Shown here piece by piece: positions 18,632 to 26,966 of a DNA stretch of 64,000 nucleotides. Every line of letters begins with the position of its first letter. The first letter of the stretch is position 1. Position numbers and translations under genes: made by a program. Under the pieces are notes generated by a model that saw nothing but the letters and a program-made list of their open reading frames with translations, was not told where the DNA came from and did not search any database. The stretch is from positions 1 through 64,000 of the forward strand of contig JAQTWZ010000005.1 of assembly GCA_028689055.1 (NCBI GenBank), given 5' to 3'. This DNA comes from Sulfurimonas sp. GTDB taxonomy: Bacteria > Campylobacterota > Campylobacteria > Campylobacterales > Sulfurimonadaceae.

Positions 18632-18664
18632 TTGTGTAAATTGTTTAAAAATTGTAAAAAAATC

Positions 18665-18695
18665 TTGACAAAATTTATATTTATTCTGATATAAT
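18665..18695 (+). promoter_or_regulatory. Promoter of pal
   Basis: TTGACA (18665-18670) and TATAAT (18690-18695) separated by 19 bp. The -10 is extended (TGATATAAT), which compensates for the long spacer. It gives pal its own expression in addition to any read-through from tolB. Confidence 0.7.
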
Positions 18696-18726
18696 TCTGC
18701 AAATTTAATTTTGAGGAACTCAAATA

Positions 18727-19248
18727 ATGAAAAACGTAATCCTTTCTGGTGTTGTTGCAACACTTCTTGTTTTTAGTGGTTGTGCTGATAAAGAGCCTGT
18801 AGTTGATAATAGTGATCTAAATAAACAAGCTGTTCAAGAAGTTGCACAAACTGCATCTGTTGCGGACACTTCTTCAATGATGTCAGAAGAAATGATCAGA
18901 GCAGCTCTTGAAAAAGAACTAGCAACTGTTTATTTTGCATTTGATAAATATGATATAGTTGGTGAGAACAAAGATAAAGTTTCTAACGATGCTTCTGTTT
19001 TAAGCTCAAAAGCAAGTGCTTATGCTATCAAGCTTGAAGGTAACTGTGATGAATGGGGTAGTGATGAATATAATATCGCACTCGGTCTTAAAAGAGCTGA
19101 CGCTGTTAAAAGTGCTTTAGTTGCTGAAGGTGTAAGTGAAAGTCGTATCTCTATGGTTAGTTATGGTGAAAGTAACCCAACTTGTACTGATAAAACTAAA
19201 GATTGCTGGGCTCAAAATCGTCGTGTAGATTTTAAACTTCTTCCATAA
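18727..19248 (+). CDS. pal: Peptidoglycan-associated lipoprotein
   Basis: 173 residues. Lipobox LVFSGC with Cys19 as the lipidated residue, a low-complexity linker, and an OmpA-C domain (about 65-173) with VYFAFDKYDI and the diaminopimelate-binding NCDEWGSDEYNIALGLKRAD. Tethers the outer membrane to peptidoglycan and partners TolB. Strong own promoter. Confidence 0.96.
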   Translation: MKNVILSGVVATLLVFSGCADKEPVVDNSDLNKQAVQEVAQTASVADTSSMMSEEMIRAALEKELATVYFAFDKYDIVGENKDKVSNDASVLSSKASAYAIKLEGNCDEWGSDEYNIALGLKRADAVKSALVAEGVSESRISMVSYGESNPTCTDKTKDCWAQNRRVDFKLLP

Positions 19249-19251
19249 TCT

Positions 19252-20199
19252 ATGAATAAAAATCTTTTAGTTACACTTTTTGTTTTTAGTGTGCCTTTTA
19301 GTTTACTCAGTTCCGAACCTTCTGCGTTCGGTGCTGGGAACCTTGACAGCTCCTCGCCGTACGGTTTAACAACTAATGAAAAAGTCATTTTAGAAAATAA
19401 AAATATTCTTCGCAAAGTCGAAGTAAAAAGCAATAATCAAGCAAATGAAGTAGAATCTCTTCGAGAAAGACTTGATGGCTTACAGAGTATTATTGAAAAT
19501 TTAAGTAGAAAAACTTATGAGAATAAAGTTGTTCTTGAAAGAATGGAACAAAATAAATCTGCCAATGCTGATGTTAACAGTGAATATGAAAAAAGATTGG
19601 GTGGTCTTTCTCAAAGTAATAGTGAAAGTATTGAAAAAATGAAAGTTATTTTGACTGAACTCTCGGTACTTGTTGATTCTATCAATGCAAAATACGTTAC
19701 AAAAGATGAGTTTAATAGCCTTGTTTCTAGTGTAAATGAATTTAAATCTTTGGTCGGTAAAGAACTTAAAGTATCAACCCCAACAAAAGCTTCTTCTAAA
19801 ACAACTGCTGCAGCTGCAACAAGTTTAGAAAGTATGTCAAATATTGATATAGCGAATGAAGCACAAAGCTTCTATGATAAAAAAAATTATACAAGTGCAA
19901 TAGAATACTATACGTATTTACTTGAAAAAAATTACAAGCCTGCTTATGCAAACTATATGCTAGGTGAAATGAATTACAAAAGAAAAAATCATAATGATGC
20001 TATTGCTTATTATAAACAGAGCGCGACACTTTATTCAGATGCATCCTATATGCCTAATTTGATGTTAAATACAGCTGCGTCTATGGCGGCTACTGGTGAT
20101 AAGGCAAATGCAAAAACTTTCTATAAGGCTCTTGTGGCAAAATATCCTAATTCACTAGAAGCTAAAAAAGCTCAAAAACAATTAAACTCAATAAAATAG
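19252..20199 (+). CDS. cpoB: Tol-Pal coordinator CpoB/YbgF
   Basis: 315 residues. Signal peptide (MNKNLLVTLFVFSVPFSLLSS), a coiled-coil trimerisation region (about 55-150) and C-terminal TPR repeats (about 195-315, for example SFYDKKNYTSAIEYYTYLLE). Coordinates peptidoglycan synthesis with Tol-Pal constriction in E. coli. Three nt after pal. Confidence 0.9.
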   Translation: MNKNLLVTLFVFSVPFSLLSSEPSAFGAGNLDSSSPYGLTTNEKVILENKNILRKVEVKSNNQANEVESLRERLDGLQSIIENLSRKTYENKVVLERMEQNKSANADVNSEYEKRLGGLSQSNSESIEKMKVILTELSVLVDSINAKYVTKDEFNSLVSSVNEFKSLVGKELKVSTPTKASSKTTAAAATSLESMSNIDIANEAQSFYDKKNYTSAIEYYTYLLEKNYKPAYANYMLGEMNYKRKNHNDAIAYYKQSATLYSDASYMPNLMLNTAASMAATGDKANAKTFYKALVAKYPNSLEAKKAQKQLNSIK

Positions 20200-20273
20200 A
20201 TAGTGGACTTTTTTTCAGCCACATTAAATTTAATTATGATAAAATCCAAAAAAATAAAATAAAGGTTTATAAT

Positions 20274-20795
20274 ATGGCAATTGAAGCAAATCAAATAGTA
20301 TCACTCGAATATGAAGTGCGTGATGGAAATACTGTAGTTGACAGTAACGTTGGTGGTGCACCGTTGGTGTTTATGTTTGGAAAAGGTCAAATTATTCCAG
20401 GCTTGGAAAATGGCATCATTAACATGAGTATCGGTGAAAAAAGTGATGTATTAGTTAAGTCAGAAGATGCTTACGGTACACATAATCCTGAAGCACAGCA
20501 AGAAGTTCCAAAAGATCAGTTTGCTGGTATAGATCTTGAAGTAGGTATGACTTTATATGGTCAAGGTGAAGATGGCGGAACTGTTCAAGTTACAGTTAAA
20601 GAGATTGCTGGTGAGAATGTTATTATCGATTTCAACCATCCTTTGGCTGGTAAAGATTTAATGTTTACTGTAACTATAAACAACATAAGAGACGCATCTG
20701 CAGAAGAAGCTATGACTGGTATTCCTGCTGAAAATAAACAAGATGATTCTGGTTGTTGTGGTACAGGTGGCGGCAGCGGCTGTGGATGTCACTAG
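20274..20795 (+). CDS. slyD: FKBP-type peptidyl-prolyl isomerase SlyD
   Basis: 173 residues. FKBP domain with inserted chaperone flap (about 65-125), then a short metal-binding tail with four cysteines and a terminal histidine (GCCGTGGGSGCGCH). The tail is shorter than in E. coli but could still bind Ni/Zn, as needed for hydrogenase or urease maturation. The last 14 bases overlap the next gene with the start I prefer there. Confidence 0.93.
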   Translation: MAIEANQIVSLEYEVRDGNTVVDSNVGGAPLVFMFGKGQIIPGLENGIINMSIGEKSDVLVKSEDAYGTHNPEAQQEVPKDQFAGIDLEVGMTLYGQGEDGGTVQVTVKEIAGENVIIDFNHPLAGKDLMFTVTINNIRDASAEEAMTGIPAENKQDDSGCCGTGGGSGCGCH

Positions 20796-21540
20796 TTTTG
20801 TAACTGCTTCTGATGCTTCATCTCAAGCATTTAAAACAGCAACACTTTTAAAAACGCTCAGCATAAATTCTCTCATTACCGGTGAGAGTGGAGTGGGCAA
20901 GAAGAGTCTTGCTAGATATATACTTCCGGATGCACAAATTATTGATGCATCTGAATTTGATCACATTCTTCTTGCATTGGAAAATGCAAGTGAGATTATT
21001 ATTTCTAATTTAGAAAACTCGCCTAATCTCATACGCCTCATCAAGGCAATACAAGACAATAACGTACGTGTAATTGCAACTGCAAAAAGTTCATTTTTCG
21101 ATGAAAAAATCGATGATTTATTCAGCTTAAAATTTGATATCCCACCGCTTTCTCATAGACCGGAAGATATTGATGTTTTAGTAAAGATATTTGTCAAAGA
21201 AGCTTCTCTTTTATTTAACAGTCACGAAAAGTTTGATTTTAAAAATTTTAGGCCAGATGTAAGTAAAAACGCAGACTCGTTACGAAGACAGGTGATGGTG
21301 AGTTGTCTTTTACAAGATATTAAAGATGTTGAGCTTATCGATATTATGGATAATTACCTCTATTCAAGATTAGGTTCAAATAGTGATTATAGAAATTTTT
21401 TGTATCTTTATGAAGTACCACTTATAAAATCAGGTCTTAGAAAATTTAAATCTCAACTTAAGCTTGCAGATAAGCTGGGATTAAATAGAAATACATTGAG
21501 AAAAAAAATTTCCGATAATAAACAATATATACAAGGATAA
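20782..21540 (+). CDS. Short AAA+/Fis-type regulator without GAFTGA
   Basis: About 252 residues from a GTG at 20782; an ATG at 20743 would add a Val/Ala-rich stretch that merely shadows the SlyD tail. A Walker A (TGESGVGKKS) opens an abbreviated AAA+ domain with SHRPEDIDVLV of the sigma54-activator family. A Fis-type HTH ends it (KLADKLGLNRNTLRKKI). The GAFTGA loop that contacts sigma54 is missing and no receiver domain is present. It may be a DNA-binding regulator that no longer activates sigma54. It is placed between slyD and fabD. Confidence 0.75.
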   Translation: MDVTSFVTASDASSQAFKTATLLKTLSINSLITGESGVGKKSLARYILPDAQIIDASEFDHILLALENASEIIISNLENSPNLIRLIKAIQDNNVRVIATAKSSFFDEKIDDLFSLKFDIPPLSHRPEDIDVLVKIFVKEASLLFNSHEKFDFKNFRPDVSKNADSLRRQVMVSCLLQDIKDVELIDIMDNYLYSRLGSNSDYRNFLYLYEVPLIKSGLRKFKSQLKLADKLGLNRNTLRKKISDNKQYIQG

Positions 21541-21543
21541 TAA

Positions 21544-22485
21544 ATGTCTAAAAAAATTGCAATGATATTCGCCGGTCAGGGCTCACAATCAATTGGTATG
21601 GGAAAAGAATTTTATGAAAATTCCGCGATAGCCAAAGAGATGTTTGAAGAAGCTGGAAGAAGAATAAATGTGGACTTTAAAGAGTTACTTTTTACTGAGA
21701 ATGAAAAACTTGCTCAAACAGAATATACGCAACCAGCCATTTTACTTGTTCAGATGATTGCATATCGTCTTTTTAAAGATGCTTGCCCTGATGTGAAAGC
21801 AGAACTTTTTTTAGGACATTCTCTTGGTGAATTTTCAGCACTTTGTGCAAGTGGAGCAATAGATTATATCGATGCTGTAGAGCTTGTTCATAAACGCGGC
21901 GCTTTTATGCAGAGTGCATGTGAATCAATCGAAGCTGGTATGATGGCATTAGTCGGTATAGAAGATGCAGCAGTTGAAAATGTGTGTGCTCAAGCGCAAG
22001 AAGATGGGAAAAAAGTTTGGCCGGCAAACTATAACCAAGATGGACAGCTTGTTGTTGCCGGAATGAAATCTGATTTAGTTTCACTTGAGCAGACATTTAA
22101 AGATGCTGGCGCGAAAAAAGTGATACTTTTAAATATGTCAGTTGCATCTCACTGCGCACTGCTAGCACCTGCACAAGATGCTCTTGAAGCATTGATGGTA
22201 AAAATGGTAAAAGAAGATTTTAGTGCTCCGATTATTTCTAATGTCACCACGAAACAATATGATACAAAAGCAGAAGCTGTATCACTTTTAAAAGATCAGC
22301 TTGTTAAACCTGTAAAATATAAGCAATCGATACTTGCGATTGAGAGTAGTGTAGATATGGCTATTGAGTTTGGAAATGGTTCAGTTTTAAAAGGTCTCAA
22401 TAAGCGTATCGCAAAGGATATGACAACACTTAATATCTCAGATATGGACAGCTTAGCAAAAGTTATAGAAGAAGTCTGTAACTAG
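21544..22485 (+). CDS. fabD: Malonyl-CoA-ACP transacylase
   Basis: 313 residues. Transfers malonyl groups to acyl carrier protein for fatty-acid synthesis. Oxyanion loop IFAGQGSQSIGMG near the N-terminus, nucleophile Ser93 in GHSLGEFSA, catalytic His in VASHCALLAP. Full length. Three nt after the Fis-like gene and 1 nt before the nitrilase. Confidence 0.96.
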   Translation: MSKKIAMIFAGQGSQSIGMGKEFYENSAIAKEMFEEAGRRINVDFKELLFTENEKLAQTEYTQPAILLVQMIAYRLFKDACPDVKAELFLGHSLGEFSALCASGAIDYIDAVELVHKRGAFMQSACESIEAGMMALVGIEDAAVENVCAQAQEDGKKVWPANYNQDGQLVVAGMKSDLVSLEQTFKDAGAKKVILLNMSVASHCALLAPAQDALEALMVKMVKEDFSAPIISNVTTKQYDTKAEAVSLLKDQLVKPVKYKQSILAIESSVDMAIEFGNGSVLKGLNKRIAKDMTTLNISDMDSLAKVIEEVCN

Positions 22486-22486
22486 A

Positions 22487-23215
22487 ATGAATATAACGCT
22501 TGTTCAGAGTTCACCAAAATTAAATCGCTCAAACTTAGCAGCTACACTTGAAAAAGTGGAATTGTATAAAAATAACAGCGATTTGATAGTCTTTCCTGAA
22601 CTTTCTTTAAATGGATATCTGCTTCAAGATAAGCTCTTTGAAGATGCTTGGGATATAGATGAACTTGATGTGTTAAAAGAAGCGAGTAAAGAAGTAGATA
22701 TTGTTGTCGGTGCAGCAATACGTGAAGGAATTGCGTTTAGAAACGCAGCTCTTTATTTTTCAAAAGGTAATTTGTTAAGTCAACATAATAAGGTTCATTT
22801 ACCAAATTACGGAATGTTTGAAGAAGCACGATATTTTGATGCTGGAGATATTTTTGAGAGTTTTAAAGCACTCAATATGAAAATATCTATGTTAGTTTGT
22901 GAAGATTTATGGCATGAGAGTGTCCATAAAGATCTTATAAATGAAAATCCAGATCTTATTATCGCCTTGGTAGCTTCACCTGCACGTGGATTTGAAGATG
23001 ATGGGTTACACATACAAAAACAATGGTATTCAATTATTCAAACTGTTGCAAAAGAGTGTCATGCTAAACTTATTTTTGTAAATAGAGTGGGTTTTGAAGA
23101 CGGTCTTGGTTTTTGGGGTGGAAGTTGCGTTTTGGACGAAGATGCCACATTCCTTCACACTTTACCAAACTACAAAGAAACAGTTCGAACATTTACAATA
23201 GAGGACAAAAAATGA
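22487..23215 (+). CDS. Carbon-nitrogen hydrolase (nitrilase superfamily)
   Basis: 242 residues. The Glu-Lys-Cys triad is visible: Glu38 (VFPELSLNGY), Lys102 (NKVHLPNYGMFEE) and Cys138 (MLVCEDLWHE). The closest look is to the amidase domain of NAD synthetases and to stand-alone predicted amidohydrolases. Substrate unknown. Its stop overlaps mtnN by 4 bp, so a shared operon with fabD and mtnN is certain. Confidence 0.88.
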   Translation: MNITLVQSSPKLNRSNLAATLEKVELYKNNSDLIVFPELSLNGYLLQDKLFEDAWDIDELDVLKEASKEVDIVVGAAIREGIAFRNAALYFSKGNLLSQHNKVHLPNYGMFEEARYFDAGDIFESFKALNMKISMLVCEDLWHESVHKDLINENPDLIIALVASPARGFEDDGLHIQKQWYSIIQTVAKECHAKLIFVNRVGFEDGLGFWGGSCVLDEDATFLHTLPNYKETVRTFTIEDKK

Positions 23216-23913
23216 AAATAGCGATTATGGGCGCAATGCCTGAAGAGATAGCTCCAATATTGGAACAGCTTGGCGAGTATAAAACGACACCTTATGCAGG
23301 CAATACATATTATGAAGCGAGTTATAGAGGTGTTGCACTTGTTATTGCCTATTCAAAAATAGGTAAAGTTTTTTCTACACTTACAGCAACAACGCTTATT
23401 GAGCATTTTGGAGCGCAGAAGCTTCTCTTTAGTGGTGTCGCAGGCGCTATATCCACCTCACTAAAAGTCGGAGATTTACTCGTTGCTACAAAACTTTCTC
23501 AACATGATTTGGATATTACTGCGTTTGGGCATCCTTTTGGTTATGTTCCTGAAGGTGCGGTATATACTGAGGCGGATCAAGAACTTATCGCTCTAAGTAA
23601 AGAAGTCGCTCATGAGATGAATAAAAAGATTCACGAAGGGATTATTGCAACAGGAGATCAGTTTGTTGCCAATGAAGAGCGAAAGAACTGGATTGGGACA
23701 ACATTTGGAGCAGATGCGCTAGAGATGGAAGGTGCTTCTGTCGCTGTTGTTTGTGACGCACTTAATGTTCCATTTTTTATTCTTCGTGCTATTAGTGATG
23801 CTGCAGATATGGACGCAAGTTTTTCTTTCGATGCATTTTTAGAGACTAGCGCAAAAGAGAGTGCCGCGTTTGTTATAAAGATGGTAGATGCAATCATTGA
23901 AAAAAATGTTTAA
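23212..23913 (+). CDS. mtnN: MTA/SAH (aminodeoxyfutalosine) nucleosidase
   Basis: 233 residues from the ATG at 23212 (MKIAIMGAMPEEI), overlapping the nitrilase stop. Cleaves adenine from methylthioadenosine and S-adenosylhomocysteine. In Campylobacterota the same enzyme also acts on 6-amino-6-deoxyfutalosine in menaquinone synthesis (family knowledge). Catalytic Glu in MPEEI, substrate loop ALEMEGASVA and catalytic Asp in RAISDAAD are present. Confidence 0.95.
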   Translation: MKIAIMGAMPEEIAPILEQLGEYKTTPYAGNTYYEASYRGVALVIAYSKIGKVFSTLTATTLIEHFGAQKLLFSGVAGAISTSLKVGDLLVATKLSQHDLDITAFGHPFGYVPEGAVYTEADQELIALSKEVAHEMNKKIHEGIIATGDQFVANEERKNWIGTTFGADALEMEGASVAVVCDALNVPFFILRAISDAADMDASFSFDAFLETSAKESAAFVIKMVDAIIEKNV

Positions 23914-23931
23914 TCAAAACAAAGATTTCTT

Positions 23932-24690
23932 ATGTCTATAAAATTATCTAAAAAAATTATGTCCAAACTTGGTCGCACAAACGCTGAGTTTGGGCTCATA
24001 GAAGAGGGTGATAAGATTTTAGTCGGCCTGAGTGGTGGAAAAGACTCTTTGACGATGGTTCATGCAATGCGTGAACAACAAAGACGTGCACCTTTTTCAT
24101 TTGAGTTTTTAGCGGTAACGATTTCCTATGGGATGGGCGAGAACTATGAAGCGTTGAGTGCACATTGTAAGGAATATGATATTGCTCATGTAGTGCATGA
24201 TACGAATGTTTTTGATCTGGCACAGGAAAAGATACGTAAAAATTCCTCTTTTTGCAGTTTTTTTTCACGTATGAGAAGAGGATATCTTTACAGTGCAGCA
24301 GAAAAATATGGATGTAATAAAGTAGCACTAGGACATCATATGGATGATGCTGCAGAGAGTTTTTTTATGAACTTTATCTACAATGGTCAGTTGCGTTCAC
24401 TTGCACCAAAATATAGAGCTTCCAACGGTCTTGTGGTTATTAGACCGCTTATTCAGATGCGCGAACGCCAACTGAGTGCGTTTGCACTTGAAAATAATAT
24501 TCAGACGATTGGTGATGAAGCTTGTCCGGCAATGCGTTTTGATGTAAAGATGCCTCATGCAAGAGCACATACAAAAGAGATGCTTTCGAAGATGGAAAAA
24601 GAATTTCCTACGCTTTTTACAAGTTTAAACGCAGCCTTTAAAAATATATCAGAAGATAGCTTTTTTGAAGTAGAGAAATTTTCTCTTTAG
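23932..24690 (+). CDS. TtcA-like tRNA 2-thiolation PP-loop ATPase
   Basis: 252 residues. PP-loop SGGKDS (34-39) adenylates the tRNA base. TtcA normally coordinates a [4Fe-4S] cluster with a CxxC pair plus a third cysteine. Here the pair reads Cys108-Ser-Phe-Phe111 (FCSFFSRMRRG), while Cys198 in DEACPAM is kept. The sequence around it (SRMRRGYLYSAAEKYG, GHHMDDAAESFFMN) is otherwise typical. Downstream of mtnN by 18 nt. Product either a TtcA with an altered cluster site or a related PP-loop enzyme. Confidence 0.82.
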   Translation: MSIKLSKKIMSKLGRTNAEFGLIEEGDKILVGLSGGKDSLTMVHAMREQQRRAPFSFEFLAVTISYGMGENYEALSAHCKEYDIAHVVHDTNVFDLAQEKIRKNSSFCSFFSRMRRGYLYSAAEKYGCNKVALGHHMDDAAESFFMNFIYNGQLRSLAPKYRASNGLVVIRPLIQMRERQLSAFALENNIQTIGDEACPAMRFDVKMPHARAHTKEMLSKMEKEFPTLFTSLNAAFKNISEDSFFEVEKFSL

Positions 24691-24697
24691 CTGAATT

Positions 24698-25174
24698 TTA
24701 TTTTTTTTCATCTTTGAGTATTTGTTCTTTGTTTTCTTGGAGAATATCCTCTTTGATATTTTCTAAAAACTCTATAATATTTTTTTGATAGGATATAGTA
24801 TCCTCATCATAAGATAAATCAAGTAATGGGTAGAGTTCGCTTACATCTATCTTTTTTGCATAACGAGGTATAACTTTGAGTTCTGCTTGGATATTACTTA
24901 TTAGTTTCTCAGTCAGCAGTCCATTGTTTTCACGTATTTTTTTTACAAACTCTTTTGTATTGAGCATTAAAAGATTTGCTCTATCCTCATCATTGTTATA
25001 AATGTTCATTCCTGCATTTTTTACGACGATATAATTTTCTATCCTCGCGTTTTCATCCGCTGCAATGACAAGTGCAAAGATTTTTGCACGAAATTCCAAC
25101 GAACTGTGGTGATACACAAACAATTCACGAAACGCGTTGTAAAAATACTGTTTAATCCGAAAACTCAGTGTCAT
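24698..25174 (-). CDS. Conserved hypothetical, acidic helical protein
   Basis: 158 residues, no signal or membrane helix, acidic C-terminus (KEDILQENKEQILKDEKK). The FRAKIFALVIAADENARIE segment faintly recalls TerB-like acidic helices, but I cannot assign a family. Convergent with the ttcA-like gene and divergent from 25229; a TATAAT for it lies on the minus strand at 25193-25198. Confidence 0.65.
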   Translation of the reverse strand: MTLSFRIKQYFYNAFRELFVYHHSSLEFRAKIFALVIAADENARIENYIVVKNAGMNIYNNDEDRANLLMLNTKEFVKKIRENNGLLTEKLISNIQAELKVIPRYAKKIDVSELYPLLDLSYDEDTISYQKNIIEFLENIKEDILQENKEQILKDEKK

Positions 25175-25228
25175 TCATGCTCCTAATGTGATATTATACC
25201 TCTTTGATTTTAAAGAAAGTGTAAATGA

Positions 25229-25576
25229 ATGTTAGATACGAATGATTATGAACTGCTCAAAGAAAACTTTATAGCTTCGCAAAGTCTTTTTACGAAATTG
25301 CGTTTAGTTGTTTATAACGCTTCTAATATAGAATATGATGGAGTCGGTTTTTATACGGATGAAGAAAAGATATACAAACGACATCATGAAAAACTGCGTG
25401 TAAAGATTTTTCAATCGCTTTGTGCTGCTTTGAGTTTCTACGATATCAAGCTTTTGGAGAATAAAGACGACGCATCATACACATTAACATTTATGCTTAG
25501 TTTAAATAATGTACAAAGTCTTCTCCGTGTTGATTTTACAGAAGAAAACGCACTGGATATCATCCAGCTTAGTTAA
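25229..25576 (+). CDS. Conserved hypothetical protein
   Basis: 115 residues, cytoplasmic, one cysteine. Starts MLDTNDYELLKENF. No family recognised. Divergent from the 158-residue gene and 50 bp before yebC, which has its own promoter. Confidence 0.6.
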   Translation: MLDTNDYELLKENFIASQSLFTKLRLVVYNASNIEYDGVGFYTDEEKIYKRHHEKLRVKIFQSLCAALSFYDIKLLENKDDASYTLTFMLSLNNVQSLLRVDFTEENALDIIQLS

Positions 25577-25587
25577 GAAAAAAATAG

Positions 25588-25596
25588 TGGTATAAT
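25588..25596 (+). promoter_or_regulatory. Extended -10 promoter of yebC
   Basis: TGGTATAAT (extended -10) 30 bp before the yebC ATG, with AGAAGGA as ribosome binding site. Confidence 0.65.
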
Positions 25597-25625
25597 TTCA
25601 CTGAAAATTTAGAAGGAACAATTTT

Positions 25626-26336
25626 ATGGGTAGAGCATTTGAATATAGAAAAGCATCAAAATTAAAGAGATGGGGAGCAATGTCAACATTGTTTCCTAAG
25701 CTTGGAAAGATTATCACTATGGCAGCAAAAGAGGGCGGACCAGATCCTGATATGAACTCAAAACTTCGTACGGCAATTTTAAATGCAAAAGCTGAAAATA
25801 TGCCAAAAGACAATATTGATGCAGCTATAAAAAGAGCAACAGCGAAAGATGCTGCAAATATGTTGGAAGTCAATTTTGAAGGAAAAGCACCTCATGGCGT
25901 TTTACTTTTCATAGAGTGCGCAACAGATAATAATACAAGAACAGTAGCGAATGTAAAAAGTATTTTGAATAAAAATGGTGGAGAGATGCTTACAAATGGC
26001 TCTCTAGAATTTATGTTTAGCAGAAAAGCAATATTTGAATGCAAGTTGCCCGCAGGTACAGATATTGAAGAACTTGAGCTTGAGCTTATAGATGCCGGTC
26101 TTGAAGAGATTGATGCGGAAGAGGGTATTTGTATTATTACGGGTGATTATACAAGTTTTGGTACATTGAGTGAAGCTATAGAAAAAATGGGAATGGAGAT
26201 TATCAAAGCAAATCTTGAGAGAATAGCCAATACTCCAATCTCTATAAGTGAAGAGCAGCAAGCAGATATAGACAAAATCTTGCAGAGATTAGATGATGAC
26301 GAAGATGTTCAAAATGTCTTTAGCAACATAGCATAA
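25626..26336 (+). CDS. YebC/PmpR-family protein
   Basis: 236 residues, full length for the family. N-terminal [20 protein letters not shown], central [15 protein letters not shown] and [19 protein letters not shown] are family hallmarks. Members act as transcriptional regulators or, as shown for some, as translation factors relieving ribosome stalling at prolines. Own extended -10 promoter. Confidence 0.93.
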   Translation: MGRAFEYRKASKLKRWGAMSTLFPKLGKIITMAAKEGGPDPDMNSKLRTAILNAKAENMPKDNIDAAIKRATAKDAANMLEVNFEGKAPHGVLLFIECATDNNTRTVANVKSILNKNGGEMLTNGSLEFMFSRKAIFECKLPAGTDIEELELELIDAGLEEIDAEEGICIITGDYTSFGTLSEAIEKMGMEIIKANLERIANTPISISEEQQADIDKILQRLDDDEDVQNVFSNIA

Positions 26337-26368
26337 ATTCCACCTTGTGTGGAAATTTATACGCTTAA

Positions 26369-26941
26369 ATGAAATATCCTTCCGGGCAATTTTTTCAAAC
26401 ACTGGAAGTTAAACAATCCAAATTTATAGCATATTTAACACCTTATTTTGAGTATGAACATCTTTTAGCTACACTCAAAGAAAAACATCCAAAAGCCAGA
26501 CATTTTGTAGTTGCGTTTAGATACCTCAATGAGTTTGAACAAATAGTGGAACATTCAAGTGATGATGGCGAACCAAAGGGAACATCCGGAAAACCCTCAC
26601 TTATGGTCTTGCAGGGACATGAGCTGATTAACATTGCTGTTATTATAATACGATATTTTGGAGGTACTAAACTCGGTACTGGAGGTCTTGTCCGTGCATA
26701 TAGTGACGCTGTAAATCTTGTGATACAAGAGAGTTTATTCACGGAATATAAAAAAGAAAAAGAGTTGCATATATTTGTGGAGTATGGCAACACGCGGATT
26801 ATAGAATATGAATGTGAAGCAGCTGCTATTGTTATTGTTAAGAAAGTGTTTTCAGAGGGTGTAGAATATTTTCTTCGCTCATCTGAAGAAAATATTAATA
26901 GCTTTAGAGACAAAATGCAAAGAATTATCAAGATATATTAA
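26369..26941 (+). CDS. YigZ/IMPACT-family protein
   Basis: 190 residues. N-terminal UPF0029 domain with the signature DGEPKGTSGKP and IIIRYFGGTKLGTGGLVRAY, then a C-terminal ferredoxin-like domain. Bacterial role unclear; the eukaryotic homologue IMPACT modulates GCN1. Follows yebC after 32 bp with a small hairpin (26338-26354) between. Confidence 0.9.
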   Translation: MKYPSGQFFQTLEVKQSKFIAYLTPYFEYEHLLATLKEKHPKARHFVVAFRYLNEFEQIVEHSSDDGEPKGTSGKPSLMVLQGHELINIAVIIIRYFGGTKLGTGGLVRAYSDAVNLVIQESLFTEYKKEKELHIFVEYGNTRIIEYECEAAAIVIVKKVFSEGVEYFLRSSEENINSFRDKMQRIIKIY

Positions 26942-26942
26942 G

Positions 26943-26966
26943 AGATAAGAAGATTTCTTCTTATCT
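26943..26966. terminator. Bidirectional terminator between convergent genes
   Basis: AGATAAGAAG-ATTT-CTTCTTATCT, perfect 10-bp stem. It overlaps the stop codon of the minus-strand gspF-like gene and follows the yigZ-like stop directly. Confidence 0.6.

Noticed and set aside
26443..26931. 162-codon minus-strand frame opposite the YigZ-like gene
   Set aside because: Shadow of a conserved IMPACT-family gene.
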